The position numbers were made by a program, and so were the translations under genes. This document shows, one piece after another, positions 56,290-64,000 of a stretch of 64,000 nt of DNA. Every line of letters begins with the position of its first letter. Position 1 is the stretch's first letter. This stretch comes from Bathymodiolus brooksi (lineage: Eukaryota; Mollusca; Bivalvia; Mytilida; Modiolidae). Under the pieces are notes generated by a model. That model did no database searches. It saw only the letters and a program-made list of their open reading frames with translations, and was not told the DNA's origin. The DNA lies in NCBI GenBank assembly GCA_963680875.1, contig OY804588.1:60462369-60526368 (forward strand). The letters run 5' to 3'.

Positions 56290-56780
56290 TTTCCTTAAAA
56301 ACAAAGTCATACAAATGTTTGTGTCTCTGGAAGGAATTATTTCCTAAAAAAGAGTCATACAGATGCTTGTATCTGTCAGTATATTTAGATATCTTATAAA
56401 ACATATCAGTGATCAATAATGCTTTATTTGAAATGATTGGTATTGATTTGCGTAGCCTTATTTGATGTCTGCTAAAGGTGCCAGTTCTGGCTAATGAAAT
56501 TCCTATAGATTGTCAACTGACAGCTCGGTACACTGCTTCCTGTTTTACGAATACCTAAAGCGGTAAGTATTCACCTACGGCAAATATTGTGATACTCTGT
56601 AAACAAGGCATGCTTTCTGTCTGATTTGATTCACCTTTTGTTTGAATTGATTTTCTTCTCGTGTTAATAGATTTTTGTTTTGTAAATGAACGAACGTTAC
56701 GAACATGGTGTAAAGTAAAGATTTTAAAAAGTCAGGGGTTGACCCTTTTTTTAACAAGGCTGTCTTTTGATGTTGTACTC
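56290..56780. other. AT-rich sequence, no gene supported
   Basis: The minus frame at 56575-56841 (88 codons) overlaps the start of the following duplication and shows no recognisable domain. Confidence 0.5.
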
Positions 56781-56783
56781 GAA

Positions 56784-56978
56784 AAGACAATTTTCGTGAC
56801 AAAGTAAGGTAATGTGGGGGGGAAAAGGTCTCTGAGATCATTTTCTAAGATGTGATATTAAATCTTGAAGTTTGTTTTCAAGACAATTTTCGTGACAAAA
56901 TAAGGTTATATGGGGGGAAAGGGTCACCAAGGTCATTTCCTAAGATGTGATATTAAATCTTGAAGTTTGTTTTTCAAG
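56784..56978. repeat. 96-bp tandem duplication, 2 copies
   Basis: AGACAATTTTCGTGACAAAR starts copies at about 56785 and 56881. Each continues with TAAGGTWATRTGGGGGGA and CTAAGATGTGATATTAAATC then TTGAAGTTTGTTTT. Confidence 0.92.
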
Positions 56979-56979
56979 T

Positions 56980-57670
56980 TGATCTATCGACCCTCTACAT
57001 GAGTGAAGTTGTTAGAGGAGATACTATTGATTGTTTCAAAGGTTGCATAATGCATTGTAATGGTTTTCCAATATTGAAGATTTTTACAACTTAATCTTTT
57101 GAAGTTCTTGGGAATTTTTCTTTAATACTAGTGTTGTTATTCATGTAATTTTATTGATTAATTTGAAAAATGTTACATTTAAATTTCGTTTTAATAAATT
57201 TGATCAATTATAATAAAAAAAAAAAAATTCAAAAGTGACATAATTTATTTTTAAAGAATTTACAAAGTAAGGTAAATACTTACTTTTTATTGATAATTTT
57301 GACATTTTTCCTGTGATCTTACCAAGTGATATTGTCAACAAACTGAGTCTGATTTTAAAATTTATCTGTCTGTGTGACTCAAAAAAAAATATGACCTTAC
57401 CAATGGGACTCGCCTCTATACTAATGATAATGTCTGTCTTGACCTTCAAAACTGGTGTTATTCTATTACAAGATTTTATTGTTTGGAACAAAGAGAGGTT
57501 ACTAGTGTTTTCCACCAATGAAAAAGACTAACAGTATACGACTGAGTGACATTTATCATGCAGAAAACAAACATTGTTTGAAATAGTTGAATAGTATTAT
57601 ATGATTCACAGTTGACTAAGCAGTCAGATTGGCTTGGAATATTGGATATATACCGTAATTCATGATTTAA
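56980..57670. other. AT-rich sequence, no gene supported
   Basis: The 104-codon minus frame at 57204-57518 and the 72-codon plus frame at 57313-57531 overlap each other. Neither shows a recognisable domain. Confidence 0.45.
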
Positions 57671-57674
57671 CCAT

Positions 57675-58013
57675 TCCTATATGTAAACCGCGTTATATGA
57701 TGTAATGGTTAGTGTGTTCGCCTGGAGTGTGGTAGATCATAGATTCGAACTTCGGTCGTCAGTTGTGCGATGGTTAGTATGTTCACCTTGAGTGTGGTAG
57801 GATGTAGGTTCGAGTCCCGGTTGGGTCAAATCAAAGACTAAAATTGTTGTTTCAGTGAACTAGCACTATAAAAATCCAACTAAGTAACATTGATCTATTA
57901 CAATGAAGTGGATATCATCAGCATCTCATTGAAGTAGAACTTGTTCTCGTCATGATATAACTAAAAAATTGCCCACTTTAGTTGGTGCTAAATAACAACC
58001 ACTCACTCACTAT
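57675..58013 (+). mobile_element. SINE family B with two tRNA-like heads in tandem
   Basis: The first head has TGATGTAATGGTTAGTGTGT, TCGCCTGGAGTGTGGTAGAT and the B box AGATTCGAACTTCGGTC. A second follows at once: GCGATGGTTAGTATGTTCAC, CTTGAGTGTGGTAGGATGTA and the B box GGTTCGAGTCCCGGTTGGG. Then comes the family B body: TCAAATCAAAGACTAAAATT, GTTTCAGTGAACTAGCACTA, TAAAAATCCAACTAAGTAAC and the end TAAATAACAACCACTCACTC. The duplicated head would carry two internal polymerase III promoters. Confidence 0.85.
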
Positions 58014-58019
58014 GTATAT

Positions 58020-59285
58020 GTGATGGTTGCATGGTGTGATAACTATATTATTAAATTCTTCTGGAATACGGGAGCTTTGAGTTTCATGTTTTATATGGAA
58101 TATCTTTGTAATTGCATACTATTTCTCTCTCAGTTCAGCTGACTGAATTCAGATATTGTTAAGAAACAATAATTTGACTTGTACTTTTAACAGATTTTAA
58201 ACATAAAAAAATTATTTTTCCCAATTGCTTTTAGATTCACTTATATAATATATTTGTATCATTCTTTAAGTTTATAAAAATATTAATTTTTTTGTATTAG
58301 TTTTCCAATTTAGAACAGGGGAGATAATTTAAAGAAAATCAAAAACTAGACTGAGCTTTTGCAATTTCTGCTAACTAGTCCTGAATTAGTGGATAATTTT
58401 GATAAGAATGATATTGATAATAAAAACCATTCTGTTTTGAGGGAAAAAAAAGTTTTTCTTCCTGAAATTTTTGGTTGCAATTAAAAATGAATCGGAGAAA
58501 ATGACTTGTTAATTAGACCAATTTATACAACATTCACTCAAAATCTTGTCTGCAAGTTCTAAAGAGAGACGTGGAAATATTTTTATTTGGGTTTCTCTGC
58601 CTCATTCATCATTAGTTTTAAAGAGTCTGTCATCTTTTGACATTCTTTGATTGGAGCAGTCTCCAGGAAGGGGAGACCAATATTTTTCTTTGTTATTCTA
58701 AGGCTCATCCTTCATTCTTGCTGAATCACAGTTTTTTTCAATTAAGAGTGTTATTTTTGTAGTAAATAAGTAGGGTTTGTATTACACAGGGTTTTAAAAA
58801 GAGCTGTCAGTTATACTTGACCAAAGTTTTTAACAAGATGTATACCATTTTAAATTTTACTGTCAGGATGATGGATAGGGTCGTATTTTTTTCCTTTTAT
58901 TTAAAAAACGAGCCTACTTTCAAAATATGTAGTTGTACTCTTTGTAATAACAGTACATGTCATCTTCATAAAAATCAACCTGTAAAGAAACTGGTGATTA
59001 AAGTGTCCCTAGCTGCCATTTGGCTTGATGCCTCATTTGCATAAGTGTGATTTGGGATGTCCCACGTCAATATTACGATTTTGAAATGAAAAGAAGGCAT
59101 GACATGATGGAACTAGAGAACAAAGACTTCTTTCAGATCCATTTGTGGTATTACGTTTTATTTTTTGAAATGGCTGAACTTGGACTTTAACCTCGTAAGG
59201 ATCCTATGAAAAAAACATTACATTTATAATCACAAATAAAATGACTGTTGATAATAAAATAACTATTAGTGGTAAAATTGTTTGA
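58020..59285. other. AT-rich sequence, no feature seen
   Basis: The 75-codon frame at 58817-59044 has several cysteines but no recognisable spacing. No element found. Confidence 0.5.
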
Positions 59286-59292
59286 TGAGAAT

Positions 59293-59417
59293 AATCCAGA
59301 TTTCAGATGAACTGAGATAGTAATATACTAGTAAATTGTCCCCCTCAAGAAAGGCCACCCCTCTTATAAGGACACTTTCATTGCAAAAAGGGTGACCTTA
59401 TAAGAGTGAGACTATTG
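59293..59417. mobile_element. CTTATAAGGCCAC MITE, left-truncated
   Basis: CCAGATTTCAGATGAACTGA, AGTAAATTGTCCCCCTCAAG, AAAGGCCACCCCTCTTATAA and the right end AAGAGTGAGACTATTG then TA. The outer left end is absent. Confidence 0.7.
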
Positions 59418-59432
59418 TATACATGTTTGATT

Positions 59433-60624
59433 TAGACAGGTAACTCACTGAATAGCAATTTGACCTCTTCCCAATAAACGGTTTAACCCTTATACTAAAC
59501 AGGTAACTCACTGAATAGCAATTCGACCCCTTCTCCATAAACACTTATACTAGACAGGTAACTCACTGAATAACAATTTGATCTCTTCCTTATGAACACT
59601 TATTCTAGACAGGTAACCCACTGAATAGCAATTTGACCTCTTCCTTATAAACACTTATTCTAAACAGGTAACTCACTGAATAGCAATTTGACCTCTTCCT
59701 CATAAACACTTACACTAGACAGGTAACTCACTGAATAGCAATTTGACCCCTTTCCCATAAATACTTATACTAGACAGGTAACTCACTGAATAGCAATTTG
59801 ACCCCTTTCCCATAAACCCTTATACTAAACAGGTAACTCACTGAATAGCAATTTGACCCCTTTCCCATAGGCACTTATACTAAACAGGCAACTCACTGAA
59901 TAGCAATTTGATCTCTTCCTTACAAACACTTATTCTAGACAGGTAACCCGCTGAATAGCAATTTGACCTCTTCCTTATAAACACTTATTCTAAACAGGTA
60001 ACTCACTGAATAGAAATTTGACCTCTTCCTCATAAACACTTACACTAGACAGGTAACTCACTGAATAGCAATTTGACCCCTTTCCCATAAATACTTATAC
60101 TAGACAGGTAACTCACTGAATAGCAATTTGACCCCTTCTCCATAAACCCTTTTACTAAACAGGTAACTCACTGAATAGCAATTCGACCCCTTCTCCATAA
60201 ACCCTTTTACTAAACAGGTAACTCACTGAATAGCAATTTGACCCCTTCTCCATAAACACTTATACTAGACAGGTAACTCACTGAATAACAATTTGATCTC
60301 TTCCTTATGAACACTTATTCTAGACAGGTAACCCACTGAATAGCAATTTGACCTCTTCCTTATAAACACTTATTCTAAACAGGTAACTCACTGAATAGAA
60401 ATTTGACCTCTTCCTCATAAACACTTACACTAGACAGGTAACTCACTGAATAGCAATTTGACCCCTTTCCCATAAATACTTATACTAGACAGGTAACTCA
60501 CTGAATAGCAATTCGACCCCTTCTCCATAAACCCTCTTACCAAAACAGTTAACTCACTGAATAGTAATTTGACCCCTTCTCCATAAACACTTATACTAGA
60601 CAGGTAACTCACTGAATAGCAATC
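59433..60624. repeat. 55-bp minisatellite, about 21 copies with internal ordering
   Basis: The unit is AGGTAACTCACTGAATAGCA then ATTTGACCCCTTTCCCATAA and ATACTTATACTAGAC. The first unit is longer (extra GGTTTAACC). A distinctive run, TGATCTCTTCCTTATGAACA followed by AGGTAACCCACTG, recurs with its marker at about 59571, 59901 and 60286, spacings of 330 and 385 bp (6 and 7 units). The outer pair is 715 bp (13 units) apart. This indicates block duplication. Since 55 is not a multiple of three no frame stays open, and the minus frame at 60430-60612 is incidental. Confidence 0.96.
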
Positions 60625-60625
60625 A

Positions 60626-61285
60626 CAAAAACATTTACAGGTCTGAAAATATTGTGGTCAAAGTTAAAAGTCGTCATTGTCAATTATCATCTTGTTTGTA
60701 TTACCTGACAATTTACAAACACATGATTGAAATGATATACGAATGACAAATAATTACAAAAACGTCCATATCATAGGAAATCTAAGTTTTGTAGCAATAG
60801 CATGATTCATTACGAGCAAAATGTGTCAAAATGGGGACTAATCATTTTATCTAATATTTGAGAAATGAAAAATCCTTTATTCTATATGCAACTAATGTTA
60901 TCTCTTATTAATTACAGTCCTGTTGTCATGGTAATGAATTTGTTAACAATGTACAATTTTGTCGTTGTTGTAAATTACGTGATCATTATCAAGAACGTAA
61001 GCGAACTAATTGGGTAAAAAAACGGAAGTCAATTATGTGTGGAAGAGTAGGTTTATGCTAATCTAGTTTTTTGCCAATATGCTTTTGCATTACCTTTTTG
61101 CCTAGGATGAAAATGAGTTTGATTAAATCACTATAAATAAAAAGATGGCCTTAAAAGTTGAATTGATCATTAGCATTCAAGAAATATGTTATTAAAATTT
61201 TTTTTAATCTTCTAAGTAAGGTTACATGAAAGATGTTATATTTTGATGAATAAATAAAAGTCAATATGAAATCAAATAAGTTTGA
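60626..61285. other. AT-rich sequence, no feature seen
   Basis: Nothing recognised. Confidence 0.5.
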
Positions 61286-61290
61286 GTATG

Positions 61291-61442
61291 CAGTCAAGCC
61301 TACCCATGCAGCCACCTGTATTAAAAGGTTAAATTTTTTGTCCTATAATTTCATATGAATTGAACCTCTTTTAAGAGGTCACCTGTCTTTAAAGACCAAT
61401 TTGCTATGTCCAAAAGGTGTCCTCTTAATACAGGTTTGACTG
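61291..61442. mobile_element. 152-bp MITE, CAGTCAAGCC...GGTTTGACTG
   Basis: Begins CAGTCAAGCCTACCCATGCA and ends TTAATACAGGTTTGACTG. The interior has TTCATATGAATTGAACCTCT and TTTAAGAGGTCACCTGTC. TA follows the right end and doubles as the left TA of the next element. Confidence 0.82.
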
Positions 61443-61444
61443 TA

Positions 61445-61615
61445 CAGTAATCCTCCTCTTGTAAGGCCAGTCAAAAGGTGGTCTTATAAGAGGGGTGGCC
61501 TCCCTTGAAAGTGACAATTTAGTTGTATTTTACTATGTCAGAGCATCTGATATCTGGCCTGAAATGAGAGAGGTGACCTTGGGTGGGAGTGGCCTTATAA
61601 GAGAGGGGACTATTG
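61445..61615. mobile_element. 171-bp MITE, CAGTAATCCTCC...GGGACTATTG
   Basis: Begins CAGTAATCCTCCTCTTGTAA and ends GGCCTTATAAGAGAGGGGAC then TATTG. It abuts the preceding MITE with a single shared TA. The interior carries the subfamily marks GACAATTTAGTTGTATTTTA and AGCATCTGATATCTGGCCTG. Confidence 0.8.
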
Positions 61616-61794
61616 TTTCCATCTTATGTTTTGAAAATTGATATTGACGACTTCTTTGTCAAGGTCAACAAGAACACAACTGAAAAAAACAGCAGTTTGT
61701 GTACATCTGTGAATAAATTGTTCTAAATCCACGTGGATTTAATTCTCCTTTTTCAGATTAACGCAAATTCGATTAAATTTGTATTTTCCTGCTT

Positions 61795-62030
61795 CTCCAC
61801 TGAGAACCCAGCATTAAGGAGTAAGAGCAAAGACTTGGTTGACTCGGTCAGGATAAAATGTCAGTGTGAGGTGACATGACTACCTACAGTCTGTTGTTTC
61901 AGTGAGCTAGCACTATAAAAATCCAACTGAGTGTGTTGGTCTAGTACTAATTAGGTATCATCTTTACCATCTTGTCCATACTATAGTTTAACACTTATTC
62001 ACTGGGTGTTAAACAACAATCACTGACTTT
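61795..62030 (+). mobile_element. SINE family B, 5'-truncated
   Basis: CCCAGCATTAAGGAGTAAGA, GCAAAGACTTGGTTGACTCG, GTTTCAGTGAGCTAGCACTA, TAAAAATCCAACTGAGTGTG and the 3' end GTTAAACAACAATCACTGAC followed by a T run. The head is missing. Confidence 0.8.
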
Positions 62031-62151
62031 TTTTTTTTTTAAACCATCTGCAATAAAAGTCTACTGGACTAAATGATGATTAACAAGAAATTGATTTCAT
62101 CCTGTGACATTAGCAGCACTAAGCAATCAATCACAATAAGACCATATTATA

Positions 62152-62306
62152 CAGTATTCACTCTATCATTAAAGACACCCCCCTTTTTTTTTGTGAGGTC
62201 AGATTTTTGGTCCCCAGAAAGTAAAATACTAGTAAATCGTCTCCCTTAAGAGAAGCAACCCATCTTATGAGGCACACGTTTTCATTGCAGAAAGGGGAGA
62301 CTACTG
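62152..62306. mobile_element. TA-flanked MITE, CAGTATTCACTC...GACTACTG
   Basis: TA precedes CAGTATTCACTCTATCATTA and TA follows AAAGGGGAGACTACTG. The interior has TACTAGTAAATCGTCTCCCT and GAGGCACACGTTTTCATTGC, like sister copies of the CTTATAAGGCCAC subfamily. The left end is diverged. Confidence 0.7.
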
Positions 62307-62309
62307 TAG

Positions 62310-64000
62310 ATTTGTTTTACAATAAGTAATACAATTTAAGGTATTTTGACAAACTTAATGTCTTGGAACATTTCTCTTTTTGGTGGTAGGAGCTGTGGTC
62401 ATCTGAGTCAACACCCAAAAAATAAATTAGGTGGCTATCATATGGACATTAGTTGAAAAAAAGCCATTTGTCATTATATTAGTTTGGAAGATTTTTTTAC
62501 TCTTGCATTTTATGGGACTAATTCAAATAAAATTTGTCATGTTACGGAAAATACTTCTTTGGAATATTAGTCTTTCCATGATAAATACGTCTGCAGACAG
62601 CTTAACTTCTTTCTTTTAGAATAGGATTCTAGTTTTTAATGGTCTTCCGACGTGTAGTAAATAAATCTGGGCTGGATGAAAAATTATACGGAAGTGTTAT
62701 CAATATATTTCTGGTGGTGTTTTACATTTTATTACTCCCGTTCGTTCACTGTCTGAATTCTAGCTTTCTAATACAATCTGACCATAGTAATATGATGTTC
62801 CTGTAGGGAAAATACTTTGAATATTTCAAAAATATAATTACTATAGTTTTATGTTATTTATTATTATGACGATTTTCCGTCTTGGGGAGAATTTATTTTA
62901 TACAAGAATTCCGTCTTATGCATTACTATGATTAAGTCGAGTCGTAGTTTTATAGTGTACTTAAGGTTTCCGGGTAATTCTATTTGTTTTAGACGCACAT
63001 TATTCAAATTTATTGCTGTTCTGTTCAACAATCCTTTTTTTTTTACTTTTTACAAATCAAAAGCATTCCCATTTATTGAAATTGAGGCTATAATTTGACT
63101 TCAAAATGTATAGCGCACTGGGAAATATTTAACTAACGTATTTTAAGAATGGTACGGTATTCCATGGGGAGTATGAAAATTATTAAATGAAATAAAAGAT
63201 CGGTAGGATATCGATACAGATGGATGAACATGTATTTAAATGAGGCTTTTACCATTTGCAGAAACCCGTATTTCAATTAAGATGTTCATTTATATTACCA
63301 CTGATCCTATTTTCTGCAGAAACGGAAGTTAGCAGGAATATGTAATCAAACTTTGTAACAATCAATGGATCTGTTTAATTAGTACCCAGCTCACCGGCTG
63401 ATATTTGTTATAATCTTATGGGTTGATCTATCTGCAGTCTCTGAAGCATGCCTTATTTAGGCGTCGAACAACTACGTTAAAAAAGGATAGATTTCAGGTA
63501 TTCAACATGCTATGTTTATAAATAATAGGTCGACCAATGTCATTTTATATCTAATGAGTCGCGCTATCGTCAAACAACACATTGTCGTTCACCCAGCACG
63601 ACTTTCTTCAGGTAGAAGCTTGTACTTGACGGGTGGTAGCGGAATATACATAATAGAAATGGCGGAGAATTGATAAATAATTATCTGTGTATTGGTTAAA
63701 TGTATTGTTATGGTTTTGAAATTAAATAAAACTCGTACTGGATGACTTGACGGCAATATAAAAAGACGAAATAATATACTATTTTAAGTGCCCAATTTTT
63801 ACTTTATGTACTTTAATTGTGTTTTGTATAAAAGATGAATTTGAAAGTAATTGAAATGTACTTGATTTAACTCTTATAAAACATCTTGGATGGGGTAATT
63901 GGAGTAATTAATTACCTGTAGAGTAATTAATTATCAGGATACATGTAATCGTTATCTCTATGTATATAATAATACTCCAATTTCTCTTTCTGTATGGCTT
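62310..64000. other. AT-rich sequence to the window end, no feature seen
   Basis: No repeat family, element end or coding signal is recognised. The 62-codon frame at 62431-62619 is unremarkable. A short direct repeat (GAGTAATTAATTA) occurs twice near 63900-63935. Confidence 0.5.

Noticed and set aside
57204..57518. 104-residue minus-strand gene
   Set aside because: AT-driven composition, opposite-strand overlap with another frame, and no recognisable motif.

Overview
The window looks like non-coding nuclear DNA from an animal, most likely a bivalve mollusc and possibly a mytilid mussel. It is strongly AT-rich, has no convincing protein-coding gene, rRNA gene or functional tRNA gene, and is packed with short interspersed elements, MITE-like elements, palindromes and minisatellites. 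Two repeat types suggest the lineage. One is a tRNA-derived SINE whose body runs from GTGATAAAGTTTGTCAGTGA through CCTCCACCAATAAAACTGAC to GTGGCGTTAAACACC. The other is a dispersed repeat containing GATCGTTGTTTGTCC, with copies near 42.8 and 54.0 kb. Both resemble sequences I associate from memory with mussel and other bivalve genomes; no search was run.

Layout. Positions 1-4230 are AT-rich unique DNA with one SINE. Positions 4235-14266 are a single tandem array of about 170 copies of a 59-bp unit. Positions 14.3-18.2 kb hold degenerate direct repeats, a CAGT-ended MITE and a 92-bp tandem repeat. An unusual SINE with a different tRNA-like head lies at 18.25-18.48 kb, followed by a 60-bp minisatellite (18.8-19.75 kb). 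Positions 21-24 kb are a cluster of SINEs and MITEs, including one with CAGGGGCGGATCCA / TGGATCTGCCCCTG ends. Positions 25-41 kb are mostly unique AT-rich DNA with palindromes, SINEs and CAGT-ended MITEs. A 2.75-kb inverted-repeat element with an internal direct duplication spans 43.36-46.11 kb, next to a 45-bp and an 82-bp minisatellite.

The most structured part is 49.50-53.31 kb. A 3,322-bp element with two 507-bp terminal inverted repeats is flanked by a perfect 5-bp duplication (ACCTA) and has inserted into the third copy of a degenerate ~155-bp tandem repeat. The neighbouring repeat copies show what the empty site looked like. Inside it lies a second, 781-bp foldback element. Its arms carry a 30-bp tandem repeat centred on TGACGTCA, and each arm also contains its own ~90-bp palindrome. 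A third, degraded inverted repeat is also inside. The outer arms contain an open, exon-like segment ending in a good splice-donor match. The right end of the window has a 55-bp minisatellite (59.4-60.6 kb), two MITEs placed back to back (61.3-61.6 kb) and more SINE and MITE copies.

There is no gene set here that works together. The content is a record of transposition, foldback DNA and tandem-repeat expansion, and could be intergenic or lie inside a very long intron. All calls rest on reading the sequence by eye; family names are by terminal motifs only.
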